NCBI RefSeq assembly: GCF_014197755.1
Contig: NZ_JACIGE010000003.1
Location: forward strand, 124,001-188,000
Direction of reading: 5' to 3'
DNA from: Rhodocyclus tenuis
Lineage (GTDB): Bacteria > Pseudomonadota > Gammaproteobacteria > Burkholderiales > Rhodocyclaceae
DNA: 64,000 bases
Each line of letters begins with the position of its first letter. The stretch's first letter is position 1. Under the pieces are notes generated by a model. The model ran no database searches, had not been told where the DNA came from, and worked only from the letters and a program-made list of their open reading frames with translations. A program made the translations under genes and the position numbers. Positions 56,538-64,000 of the stretch are shown here, piece by piece.

Positions 56538-57545
56538 CTAGTCGGAACTGGTGTGGATCACGTCGGCCAGCTCTTCAAAGCTGTCGCCGTGACGGTCGGT
56601 ATAGCGGATTTTAACCGGCAGCAGCCAGCGCTCGCGCGCCAGCCACAGATCGGTCGTATTGTCGCCCGGCGCGCGCACGTGCAGCGTCTGAAAACGGCCG
56701 GCCGGCGTCTCGATCTCTTCGTCGCCGACCGCCTCAAGACGGTAGCGCTCGAACTTCTTGCCGGTGGCGATCGGCATGACATTGACGCCCGCCAGCTGCG
56801 GCAGGAAGGCGAGCTGGTAATGGAAAGACAGCAGGTCCTGCGCGCCGTCTGCCAGTGCTTCGGCCGGCCGGTCGCCGACGCGCACGGTTCCTGCCGACCA
56901 GTCGAAATCGGCGCGCTCGCGCGTCTCGGCGCCGTTGCGCCGGACGGCGAAAGACTCGGGATGATAGCCGGCAGCGTCGAACAGGCCGCGGCTTTCCAGC
57001 GCGATCTGCAGCGGTTTGAAAAAGGCCGCCAAGCCGCTGGTTTCGGTCAGCGCGCTGATGCGATAGGCGCCGTCGGCGATCCGCCAGGTATGCGTCGAAT
57101 GACCGACTTCAAGCCCGCGCGTGCCGCGATAGACGCGATAAGAGATCGTTCCTTCGGCCGGCAGGCGATTGGCGACCGCATCGGCGGTGGCCTCAGCCCC
57201 CTGCGACGACGTACTCGCGTCATCGCCCGGCACACTGGCAGCGCCATCATGACTCTCTTCGGTTGCCACTGGCGCCGCGGCTTCACCGGCGGCAGCAGTC
57301 AGCTGCGCGACGCCGGCCGGCAAGGGCGCCGCAGGCGTTGGCACAGCGGGCTTTGCCGGCGAGTGGCGCTTGCGTGGTGTGCTGCGCGCTGGCGGGGCAA
57401 CGCGCGCCGGTGCCGCGACGGGTTCGATTTCCGCGACCAGCGTCGGCGGCGACGGCGCCGTCGACAGATCGACATCGGGCAGGAACAGCGCCAGCGCGTG
57501 CGCGCCGAGTGAGGCGACGAAGGCGGCGATCAGCGCCAGTGGCAT
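56538..57545 (-). CDS. DUF3108 domain protein, exported
   Basis: This 335-residue protein starts MPLALIAAFVASLGAHALAL with a signal or anchor, then a Pro/Ala-rich linker (about 30-130) and a beta-rich DUF3108 domain (about 130-330) with ISYRVYRGTRGLEVGHSTHTW, LLSFHYQLAF and TPAGRFQTLHVRAPGDNTTD. Such proteins are probably periplasmic; no activity is known. It lies 1 nt after the purN stop codon on the minus strand and is translated together with it. Confidence 0.88.
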   Translation of the reverse strand: MPLALIAAFVASLGAHALALFLPDVDLSTAPSPPTLVAEIEPVAAPARVAPPARSTPRKRHSPAKPAVPTPAAPLPAGVAQLTAAAGEAAAPVATEESHDGAASVPGDDASTSSQGAEATADAVANRLPAEGTISYRVYRGTRGLEVGHSTHTWRIADGAYRISALTETSGLAAFFKPLQIALESRGLFDAAGYHPESFAVRRNGAETRERADFDWSAGTVRVGDRPAEALADGAQDLLSFHYQLAFLPQLAGVNVMPIATGKKFERYRLEAVGDEEIETPAGRFQTLHVRAPGDNTTDLWLARERWLLPVKIRYTDRHGDSFEELADVIHTSSD

Positions 57546-57546
57546 T

Positions 57547-58203
57547 TCATGTGCGCGCGGCGGCCGGCACGATCAGCGTCGGCGGCACATCAGCCGGCGA
57601 CGAATCGACGCGCACGCGTCCGCTCTCCAGATGCAGGCGGCCCTCGGCCCACCAGCGCACGGCCAGCGGGTAGACGCGATGCTCGGCGGCAAGGACACGC
57701 GCCGCGAGGCTGTCCTCGTCGTCGCCATCGACGACCGGCACCGCCGCCTGCACGATGATCGGTCCGTGGTCGAGCGCCGGCGTCACGAAATGCACCGTGC
57801 AGCCATGCACGCGCACGCCCTCGGCGAGCGCCCGGCGGTGCGTATCAAGACCCGGGAAAGCCGGCAGCAGCGAAGGGTGAATGTTGAGCAGGCGGCCGGC
57901 AAAGTGATTGACGAAGTCGTCGCCGAGAATGCGCAGGAAGCCGGCGAGGACGACGAGATCGGGCGCGAACGCGTCGATCCGCTCTGCCAGCGCCGCGTCA
58001 AAGTCGGCACGGCTGGCGAAACCGCGATGTTCGAGCACGCAGGTCGGCACGCCTGCGGCGGCAGCGACAGCCAGTCCGCCGGCGTCGGCACGATTGCTGA
58101 TGACGGCGGCGACGCGCAGCGGCAACTCGCCGCTGGCAACGGCGTCGAGCAGCGCCGTCATGTTGCTGCCGCGCCCGGAAATGAGGATGACGATCGATTT
58201 CAT
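57547..58203 (-). CDS. purN: Phosphoribosylglycinamide formyltransferase
   Basis: This 218-residue enzyme transfers formyl from 10-formyl-THF in purine synthesis. ISGRGSNMTALL binds phosphate (about residues 8-19), the catalytic residues lie in NIHPSLLPAFPGLDTH and TPALDHGPIIVQAAV. It ends close to DUF3108. Its ATG overlaps the stop of the upstream lipoprotein gene by 4 nt. purM, another purine gene, is 5 kb away at the right edge, also on the minus strand. Confidence 0.96.
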   Translation of the reverse strand: MKSIVILISGRGSNMTALLDAVASGELPLRVAAVISNRADAGGLAVAAAAGVPTCVLEHRGFASRADFDAALAERIDAFAPDLVVLAGFLRILGDDFVNHFAGRLLNIHPSLLPAFPGLDTHRRALAEGVRVHGCTVHFVTPALDHGPIIVQAAVPVVDGDDEDSLAARVLAAEHRVYPLAVRWWAEGRLHLESGRVRVDSSPADVPPTLIVPAAART

Positions 58204-58928
58204 CTGAAGCCCAATGCCCCCACCGGCAGGAAGACCGCGGTGGCGACGCTTTGCGTGAACCGCGACAGGGCGCGGCCGTTCTTGTCGGCGATGATGCCGG
58301 AAAGGAGATCGAGGACGCCGATCAGGCGACCAAACTCGCGCTCGAAGCTGAGGTTCGGATGGCGCGGATCCAGATCATTGGCGAGCAGGAAAGGCTCACC
58401 ATCGGCGGCGCGCGCCGAGGACAGTTTCCACAGCGCGATCTCGATATTGCGGGCGCAATTGTAAAGCTTCTGCGCATCGAGGTCGTCGAACACGTAGAAA
58501 TCGTCCTTGTGCTCGAAAGCGGCATCGACCATGCCGAGCAGACCGGCGACAAGTGCCAGCACGCGGTCGCCGTTGTAGTCGGCGCTGAAGGCGAGCATCG
58601 CCGCGGCGCCTTCCTGCCGGCCCTCGAGTTCGGCAAGGCCGCCGCGCCCGGAGAACAGCCGATCGACCGCCGCCTCGAGGCTCGGCTGGCTGGCCTTGCG
58701 CCATTCGCGCGGATTGCGTTTGTAGAGCTTTTCGGTCAGGCGACGCAGGCCGTAAACCACTTCGCGCCGGCTGGCGTCGAGGCTGCGGTCGATGTCGGTC
58801 TTGGCGATGTAACGCGGATGCACCTCGACCGTACGGCTGCCATCGCGACCGACCTTGGTCGCGCAAGCGGCCACCAGCAAGACCGCCAGCAGCGCGCAAA
58901 CGGTGACTGCGGCGCGTCCAGCGAGCAT
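58200..58928 (-). CDS. Conserved lipoprotein of unknown function
   Basis: This 242-residue protein has a lipoprotein signal (MLAGRAAVTVCALLAVLLV, lipobox VAAC with Cys about 22). The mature part is helical: DIDRSLDASRREVVYGLRRL, RLFSGRGGLAELEGRQEGAA, and DFYVFDDLDAQKLYNCARNI. A C-terminal hydrophobic TAVFLPVGALGF is present. I do not recognise a named family. Start 58928 is chosen because it gives a normal lipoprotein leader. It is between dedA and purN, coupled to purN. Confidence 0.8.
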   Translation of the reverse strand: MLAGRAAVTVCALLAVLLVAACATKVGRDGSRTVEVHPRYIAKTDIDRSLDASRREVVYGLRRLTEKLYKRNPREWRKASQPSLEAAVDRLFSGRGGLAELEGRQEGAAAMLAFSADYNGDRVLALVAGLLGMVDAAFEHKDDFYVFDDLDAQKLYNCARNIEIALWKLSSARAADGEPFLLANDLDPRHPNLSFEREFGRLIGVLDLLSGIIADKNGRALSRFTQSVATAVFLPVGALGFR

Positions 58929-58939
58929 GGCGTTTCCGC

Positions 58940-59578
58940 TCAGACCGCGCGCCGCTGCGAAAGCCAGGCGAACAAGGCCGGCAGCAGCGAAACGCCGATG
59001 ATGCCGACAATGACCAGCGTCAGATTCTGGCGGATCCACGGCAGGTTGCCGAACCAGTAGCCGACGAGGGTCAGCGACCCCACCCAGGCCAGCGCACCGA
59101 CGATGTTGAATATCTGGAAACGTCCCCAGTGCATGGCGCCGATGCCGGCGACGAAGGGCGCAAAAGTGCGCAGCAGCGGCAGGAAGCGCGACAGCACCAG
59201 CGTCTTGCCGCCATGCTTCTCGTAGAAGGCGTGCGTTCGCTCAAGCGCGGCGCGGTTGAAAAAGCGCGAGCTTTCCCAGTGGAAAACGCGCGGCCCGAGA
59301 TAGCGGCCGATCTGGTAGTTGAGCGTGTTGCCGAAGATCGCCGCCAGCGTCAGCACGATCATCAGCAGGCCGATGTCCATGCCGCCGAGCGCTGCCAGCG
59401 CGCCGGCGACGAAGAGCAGCGAATCGCCGGGCAGGAAGGGCGTGACGACAAAACCGGTCTCGCTGAAGATGACGGCGAAGAGGATCGCGTAGATCCACAT
59501 GCCGTACTGCTGCACCAAGAGTTCGAGATGACGGTCGAGATGCAGGACGATATCGACAAAGGTGGCGAGATATTCCAT
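58940..59578 (-). CDS. DedA family membrane protein
   Basis: This 212-residue protein has about five hydrophobic segments. DedA/VTT marks are FSETGFVVTPFLPGDSLLFV, the conserved GNTLNYQIGRYLGPRVF and FLPLLRTFAPFVAGIGAM, with the basic residue in SRFLPLLR. DedA proteins are linked to membrane-potential homeostasis and lipid carrier (undecaprenyl phosphate/PE) flipping. The ATG at 59578 is chosen over the long frame reaching 60220. It starts the minus-strand run dedA-lipoprotein-purN-DUF3108-rsmB-mscS. Confidence 0.93.
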   Translation of the reverse strand: MEYLATFVDIVLHLDRHLELLVQQYGMWIYAILFAVIFSETGFVVTPFLPGDSLLFVAGALAALGGMDIGLLMIVLTLAAIFGNTLNYQIGRYLGPRVFHWESSRFFNRAALERTHAFYEKHGGKTLVLSRFLPLLRTFAPFVAGIGAMHWGRFQIFNIVGALAWVGSLTLVGYWFGNLPWIRQNLTLVIVGIIGVSLLPALFAWLSQRRAV

Positions 59579-59714
59579 CAGCCAGGAGTTTCCGTGCCAA
59601 CACCGCCGATGGCCGCGGCCCGCCCGCCGCGGCAAACGCGGCCGGCCGATTCTAACCGAATATGCGATTGGCTCAGGCAGCAGCCGCTGATTAGTGCCGG
59701 CTGGCGACATCGGC

Positions 59715-59720
59715 GATAAT
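59715..59720 (+). promoter_or_regulatory. -10 box 6 nt before the mutL ATG
   Basis: GATAAT, then CGCACC, then the ATG. TTAGTG at 59691-59696 with an 18-bp spacer is a weak -35. It predicts a leaderless mutL message; no ribosome site is seen. Confidence 0.5.
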
Positions 59721-59726
59721 CGCACC

Positions 59727-61805
59727 ATGTCCGATTTGCCCGAAACCCTTCCCCAGGCCGAAACCATGGCCCCGGCGTCGACGCCGGGGCGAAGGCAGAT
59801 CCAGCGCCTGCCCGACCTGCTGATCAGCCAGATCGCCGCCGGCGAGGTGGTCGAACGGCCGTCGTCGGCGCTCAAGGAATTGCTCGAAAACGCGCTCGAC
59901 GCCGGCGCCACGACGCTCACCGTGCAGCTCGAAGGCGGCGGCGTCGACCTGATCCGCGTCATCGACAACGGCTGCGGCATCGCGCGCGACGAACTGGCGC
60001 TGGCGCTGACGCGGCACGCCACCTCGAAGATCGCCTCGCTCGACGACCTCGAACGCGTCGGCACGCTCGGCTTCCGTGGTGAGGCGCTGGCGTCGATCGC
60101 CGCCGTGTCCGATCTCGCCATCAGCAGCCGGCAGCGCGACGCGGCACACGCCTGGCGCCTGCGCGCGCGCGACGAAACCGCCAGCGAACCCGAGCCCGCG
60201 GCGCTCGCCGCCGGCACCATGATCGAAGTGCGCGAGCTCTACCGCAACACGCCGGCGCGGCGGAAATTCCTCAAGGCCGAAGCGACCGAATACGCGCACT
60301 GCGCCGAAGCCGTTCGCCGCATCGCGCTGGCGCATCCGCAGGTCGCCTTCACACTGTCGCACAACGGCCGTAGCGGCCTGCATCTGCCGGCGAGCGATGC
60401 TGCCGGTCGCGCCGCGGCGCTGCTCGGCGAAGACTTTCTCGGCGAATCGCGTGCGCTCGAGGCGGCGGCCGGCGGCCTGCGACTGAGCGGTCGCGTCGGC
60501 CTGCCGGCACAGGCGCGCACGCGCGCCGACGCGCAGTACTGCTACGTCAATGGCCGCTTCGTGCGCGACAAGCTGCTGGCGCACGCGCTGCGCGAAGCCT
60601 ATCGCGACCAGCTGCACGGCAGCCGGCAGCCGGCCTACTGCGTGTTCATCGACATCGACCCGGCGGCGGTCGACGTGAACGTGCATCCGGCAAAAACCGA
60701 AGTGCGCTTTCGCGACGCGCGCAGCGTGCACCAATTCGCTTTCCACGCCGTGCAGCGCGCGCTGGCGGCGACGCCGGCGCATCTGCTTGGCGGCGAGACG
60801 ACGAGCGCGGATGCCAGCGAGACTGCGGGCACGACGGGCAGCGAAGGTTTCGGCGCCGGCTTTTCCCGCCCGCAAGCCGCTGCCGTCACGCGTGGCGGAC
60901 ACGCCGGCAGCAGCGATTACGGTCTCGGCAAGCTGCCGTCCTACGCCAGCGGCGGCTACACGCCAGCGCTCAGGCCACACCCGGCTGCCGGGAACGAAGC
61001 TGCACCCGATTCCGGCACGGCGAATTTCTTCCGCGCTGGCGACGGCCACACGCCGCGCGCCAAGGAGCCGGCGACTGCCGCCTATCTCGCCTTCGCGGCC
61101 AGCGCGCGCAGCGCAGCCGGCACAGAGGAAGGCGACGCCCAGGCCACACCAGGCGTTACCGCCGCCTCGCCGGCTGACGTGTCTTCGCCCCGCGCTGCCG
61201 TCCCCTCGGTCGGCGACGCGGCGCCGCCGCTCGGCTTTGCCATCGGTCAGGTACACGGTATCTATCTGCTGGCGCAGAACGCCAACGGGCTGGTACTCGT
61301 CGACATGCACGCGGCGCACGAGCGCATCCTCTACGAACGGCTGAAAGCGGCGTTTGACGGCCGGCCGCCGGCGACGCAGGCGCTGCTCATCGCCGCTGTC
61401 TTTGCCGCCGACGCGTTCGACGTCGCTGCCGCCGAGGAACACGCCGACGCGCTGGCCGCACTCGGCTTCGACATCGCGCCGCTCGGGCCGACGCAACTCG
61501 CCGTGCGCGGCGTGCCGGCACTGCTTGCCGGCGCCGACCCGACGGCATTGGCGCGGGCGCTGCTCGGCGAACTGCGCGAGCACGGCGTCAGCCAGCTATC
61601 GGCCGCGCGGCGCAACGAACTGCTGGCGACGATGGCCTGCCACGGCGCGGTGCGCGCGCATCGCCAGCTAGCGCTGCCGGAAATGAACGCCCTGCTGCGT
61701 CAGATGGAAGCCACCGAGCGCGGCGGCGAATGCAACCACGGTCGGCCGACTTGGACGCAGCTGTCGCTCGCCGAACTCGACAAGCTCTTCCTGCGCGGCC
61801 GATGA
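59727..61805 (+). CDS. mutL: DNA mismatch repair protein MutL
   Basis: This 692-residue protein has an N-terminal GHKL ATPase: [20 protein letters not shown] and [15 protein letters not shown] long Ala/Pro/Gly-rich linker (about residues 355-510) precedes the C-terminal dimerisation domain. This contains [13 protein letters not shown], matching the endonuclease metal motif DxHA-x2-E-x4-E, and CNHGRP near the end. It therefore probably nicks DNA itself and does not need MutH. Its stop overlaps the miaA ATG by 4 nt. It seems to be leaderless. Confidence 0.97.
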   Translation: MSDLPETLPQAETMAPASTPGRRQIQRLPDLLISQIAAGEVVERPSSALKELLENALDAGATTLTVQLEGGGVDLIRVIDNGCGIARDELALALTRHATSKIASLDDLERVGTLGFRGEALASIAAVSDLAISSRQRDAAHAWRLRARDETASEPEPAALAAGTMIEVRELYRNTPARRKFLKAEATEYAHCAEAVRRIALAHPQVAFTLSHNGRSGLHLPASDAAGRAAALLGEDFLGESRALEAAAGGLRLSGRVGLPAQARTRADAQYCYVNGRFVRDKLLAHALREAYRDQLHGSRQPAYCVFIDIDPAAVDVNVHPAKTEVRFRDARSVHQFAFHAVQRALAATPAHLLGGETTSADASETAGTTGSEGFGAGFSRPQAAAVTRGGHAGSSDYGLGKLPSYASGGYTPALRPHPAAGNEAAPDSGTANFFRAGDGHTPRAKEPATAAYLAFAASARSAAGTEEGDAQATPGVTAASPADVSSPRAAVPSVGDAAPPLGFAIGQVHGIYLLAQNANGLVLVDMHAAHERILYERLKAAFDGRPPATQALLIAAVFAADAFDVAAAEEHADALAALGFDIAPLGPTQLAVRGVPALLAGADPTALARALLGELREHGVSQLSAARRNELLATMACHGAVRAHRQLALPEMNALLRQMEATERGGECNHGRPTWTQLSLAELDKLFLRGR

Positions 61806-62794
61806 GCACGGCACACGCTCCGGCGCACTCGGCAGCGCCAGACACCGCGGCGCTGCCGCCGGCGATCCTGCTGATGGGGCCGACGGCGAGCGGTAAGACG
61901 GCGCTGGCGATCGCGCTGGCGCAACGCTTCCCGCTCGAAATCGTCAGCGTCGACTCGGCGCTGGTCTTCCGCGACATGAACATCGGCACGGCCAAGCCCG
62001 ACGGAGCGACGCTCGCCGCTTTTCCGCACCATCTGGTCGACCTGATCTCACCCGAGGAAGCGTATTCGGCCGCGCGCTTCGTTGCCGACGCACGCGCACT
62101 GATCGCCGACATCGCCGCGCGCGGCCACGTGCCGCTGCTCGTTGGCGGCACCATGCTTTACTTTCGCGCGCTACTTGGCGGTCTGGCCGAACTGCCGCAG
62201 GCCGACGCCGACCTGCGTGCGGCCATCGATCAAGACGCCGCCGCGCGCGGCTGGCCGGCGCTGCACGCCGAACTCGCAGCACTCGACCCGGCAACGGCGG
62301 CGCGGCTGGCGCCCAAGGACTCGCAGCGCATCCAGCGCGCACTCGAAATCTGCCGGCTGACCGGCGAGCCGATGTCGGCGCTGCTGGCGCGCGAAGCCGC
62401 GGTGGCGCCCGCCGCCCGCTTTCTCGCGCTCGGTCTGCTGCCGGCGCTGCGCAGCGTGCTCGCCGAACGCATCGGCGCGCGCTTCACGGCGATGCTCGCC
62501 GCCGGCCTCGAGGACGAAGTCGCCGCGCTGCGCCAGCGCTACCGCCTGCACGCCGATCTGCCGTCGATGCGCTGCGTCGGCTATCGTCAGGTCTGGGAAG
62601 CGCAGGACGGGCAGTTCCCGCGCAGCGAACTGGTCGCGCGCGGCAGCGCCGCCACGCGCCAGCTGGCCAAACGACAACTCACCTGGATGAACAACACCTT
62701 GCGCCCGGAAATGGTCGACTGCCTCGCCGCCGACGTGGAAGTTCGCGTCGGCGAACGCGTCGCACAGTTTCTCGAAGGCGCGGCCGCGCACTGA
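61802..62794 (+). CDS. miaA: tRNA dimethylallyltransferase
   Basis: This 330-residue enzyme adds a dimethylallyl group to A37 of tRNAs reading UNN codons. The P-loop is GPTASGKT (residues 26-33); [19 protein letters not shown] and [18 protein letters not shown] follow; the C-terminus has [15 protein letters not shown] and KRQLTWMN. It is coupled to mutL, the common mutL-miaA order. An Ala-rich 20-residue N-terminal extension precedes the P-loop. Confidence 0.97.
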   Translation: MSTAHAPAHSAAPDTAALPPAILLMGPTASGKTALAIALAQRFPLEIVSVDSALVFRDMNIGTAKPDGATLAAFPHHLVDLISPEEAYSAARFVADARALIADIAARGHVPLLVGGTMLYFRALLGGLAELPQADADLRAAIDQDAAARGWPALHAELAALDPATAARLAPKDSQRIQRALEICRLTGEPMSALLAREAAVAPAARFLALGLLPALRSVLAERIGARFTAMLAAGLEDEVAALRQRYRLHADLPSMRCVGYRQVWEAQDGQFPRSELVARGSAATRQLAKRQLTWMNNTLRPEMVDCLAADVEVRVGERVAQFLEGAAAH

Positions 62795-62826
62795 GCGCCC
62801 GCCGCCCGGCACAGGAAAGGAGCCCC

Positions 62827-63093
62827 ATGAGCGAAAACATCCCCGGAAACAGCGCCGGCAGCAAGCCGGCTGGCGGCGAGCCGCCGAAAACCTGGCACCG
62901 TCCCGACGGCAGCGTCATCGCCTGTGTCGAAAAGATCCGCCTGCTCAACGAGAACTTCAACGAGCTGCAGCAACTGGCGCAGGACGCCTTCGACGACGGC
63001 CTGCTCATGGGCTGTAGCGAGCAGCAGATGCGCGAGGCTTTCCGCGCCCTGTTCGAGGGTCTGACGCCGTCGTTCCCGGAACGGCACGACTGA
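62827..63093 (+). CDS. Small conserved hypothetical protein
   Basis: This 88-residue protein begins MSENIPGNSAGSKPAGGEPP and continues KTWHRPDGSVIACVEKIRLL, with a helical, acidic C-terminal half (ELQQLAQDAFDDGLLMGCSE). A very good ribosome site (AAAGGAGCCCC) and good codon use argue that it is real. No family is recognised from sequence; the two cysteines are far apart. It is 32 nt after miaA and probably in its transcript. Confidence 0.82.
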   Translation: MSENIPGNSAGSKPAGGEPPKTWHRPDGSVIACVEKIRLLNENFNELQQLAQDAFDDGLLMGCSEQQMREAFRALFEGLTPSFPERHD

Positions 63094-63124
63094 GCTGCGA
63101 CTGCACCGCGCTCGTGACGGGCAA

Positions 63125-63152
63125 TAAAAAAGGCGGCTCGCGCCGCCTTTTT
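63125..63152. terminator. Two-way terminator between the small protein gene and purM
   Basis: GGCGGC and GCCGCC arms with TCGC loop, flanked by a run of A on one side and T on the other, so it serves both converging transcripts. Confidence 0.93.
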
Positions 63153-63169
63153 CGTCGGTTCCGACCGGG

Positions 63170-64000
63170 TCAGACGACGATCGTCGCCGCTTCACCTGCG
63201 GCACGCGCCTCGACGACACCGATCTCGTACGCCGGCTGACCGGCCTCGACGAGCAGGCGCAGCGCTTCAGCGACGTTGTCCGGGCTGACGATGACGACCA
63301 TGCCGATGCCGCAGTTGAAGACGCGGTGCATCTCGGAATCGGCAACCTGCCCTTCGCGCTGCAGCCAGTCGAACAGCTTCGGCCGTTGCCATTTGGCCGA
63401 ATCGATCACTGCCTTGACGGCGTCGGGCAGCACGCGCGGCACGTTTTCGGTGAGGCCGCCGCCGGTGATGTGCGCCATGCCCTTGACCGGCAGCGCGCGC
63501 AGCAGCGCCAGCAGCGGCTTGACGTAGATGCGCGTCGGCGCCATCACCGCGTCGGCGAGCGTGCGCGACTTGCCGTCGACTTCGTCGAAAGGCGCGTCGA
63601 GCTCGGAATGCGAGCGCTCGATGATCTTGCGCACCAGCGAATAGCCGTTCGAGTGCGCGCCGGAAGACGGCAGGCCGATGACGACATCACCGGCAACGAT
63701 GCCGGCGCCGCTGATGATTTCGGATTTTTCGACGGCGCCGACGGCAAAACCGGCGAGGTCGTATTCGCCGGCCGGGTACATACCGGGCATTTCAGCGGTT
63801 TCGCCGCCGATCAGCGCACAGCCGGCGTCTTCGCAGCCACGCGCGATACCGCCGACAACCGCCGCCGCGGTCGCCACGTCGAGCTTGCCGCAGGCGAAGT
63901 AGTCGAGGAAGAACAGCGGCTCGGCGCCCTGCACGAGGATGTCGTTCACGCTCATGGCGACGAGGTCGATGCCGACCGTGTCGTGGCGGTTGAGCTCGAA
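63170..64000 (-). CDS. purM: Phosphoribosylformylglycinamidine cyclo-ligase (cut by window edge)
   Basis: At least 277 residues of the C-terminal part; the frame is open at the right edge ([20 protein letters not shown]). AIR synthetase parts are clear: [47 protein letters not shown], and [15 protein letters not shown]. It makes aminoimidazole ribotide in purine synthesis. The true N-terminus, with the ATP-binding glycine-rich loop, lies outside the window. The ATG inside at 63955 is not the start. Confidence 0.97.
   Translation of the reverse strand, partial: FELNRHDTVGIDLVAMSVNDILVQGAEPLFFLDYFACGKLDVATAAAVVGGIARGCEDAGCALIGGETAEMPGMYPAGEYDLAGFAVGAVEKSEIISGAGIVAGDVVIGLPSSGAHSNGYSLVRKIIERSHSELDAPFDEVDGKSRTLADAVMAPTRIYVKPLLALLRALPVKGMAHITGGGLTENVPRVLPDAVKAVIDSAKWQRPKLFDWLQREGQVADSEMHRVFNCGIGMVVIVSPDNVAEALRLLVEAGQPAYEIGVVEARAAGEAATIVV

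Noticed and set aside
59691-61583. 630-codon minus-strand frame opposite mutL
   Set aside because: Antisense shadow of mutL, also overlapping the start of the dedA region.

Overview
The window is a GC-rich, gene-dense piece of a betaproteobacterial chromosome, most likely Rhodocyclales (Dechloromonas/Azonexus/Accumulibacter-like). This rests on gene order and protein character: ilvI-ilvH-ilvC-psd, pepA-holC-valS, lptF/lptG divergent from pepA, a MutL with an endonuclease motif, and isocitrate lyase/malate synthase plus AceK. It is inferred from remembered families, not from a database search. No tRNA, rRNA, CRISPR array or intact mobile element was seen.

Layout. 1-4.1 kb: branched-chain amino acid synthesis (ilvI, ilvH, ilvC) and psd (cut by the left edge), all on the minus strand. 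4.2-6.2 kb: a sigma-70-family factor followed by three tightly packed small genes (DUF3619, DUF3106, RDD). 6.3-13.9 kb: lptG/lptF facing away from pepA-holC-(small protein)-valS. 13.9-18.1 kb (minus): a pabB-pabC fusion, a TusA-like protein, a BepA-like M48 protease and a cold-shock protein. 18.4-23.1 kb (plus): clpS-clpA, an RraA-like protein, a RIO-type kinase and DUF1993. 23.4-27.9 kb: a complete branched-chain amino acid ABC importer (livJ-H-M-G-F), ended by a frameshifted IS30-type transposase remnant. 28.2-35.6 kb: a looser accessory stretch (CheB-like esterase, an unknown glycine-rich protein, a sugar/sorbosone dehydrogenase-like lipoprotein, a flavoprotein, a RibD-C protein, OsmC) with two long gene-free gaps. 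35.7-47.1 kb: the isocitrate/glyoxylate node (aceA, LysR regulator, TauE, aceB, and later icd and aceK), interrupted by LrgA/LrgB, a nucleoside-recognition permease and Rnk. 47.3-53.1 kb: rpmB-rpmG, radC, coaBC-dut, dsbB and an RstA/RstB-like two-component system. 53.9-59.6 kb (minus): mscS-like, rsmB, DUF3108, purN, a lipoprotein and dedA. 59.7-64 kb: mutL-miaA, a small protein and purM (cut by the right edge).

The most striking non-protein feature is at 53.2-53.8 kb, between the histidine kinase and the mscS-like gene. It holds three tandem sibling small-RNA genes of about 103 nt. Each has its own -10 box, its own rho-independent terminator, a conserved single-stranded anti-Shine-Dalgarno-like CCTCCCT, and a hairpin with a C-rich loop. 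All three share an upstream pattern, GTCAC-N18-CAACA, at near-fixed distance from the -10. This looks like a coordinately activated family of anti-SD regulatory RNAs.

A second pattern is a set of probable leaderless messages (clpS, the rstA-like regulator, mutL, bepA). In each a -10-like hexamer ends exactly 6 nt before the ATG and there is no Shine-Dalgarno sequence. In the glyoxylate region, aceA has a good promoter with a 14-bp perfect palindrome just upstream of its -35 and a further inverted repeat upstream. Icd keeps the serine that AceK phosphorylates, so carbon flow at isocitrate is probably controlled at both transcriptional and enzyme level.
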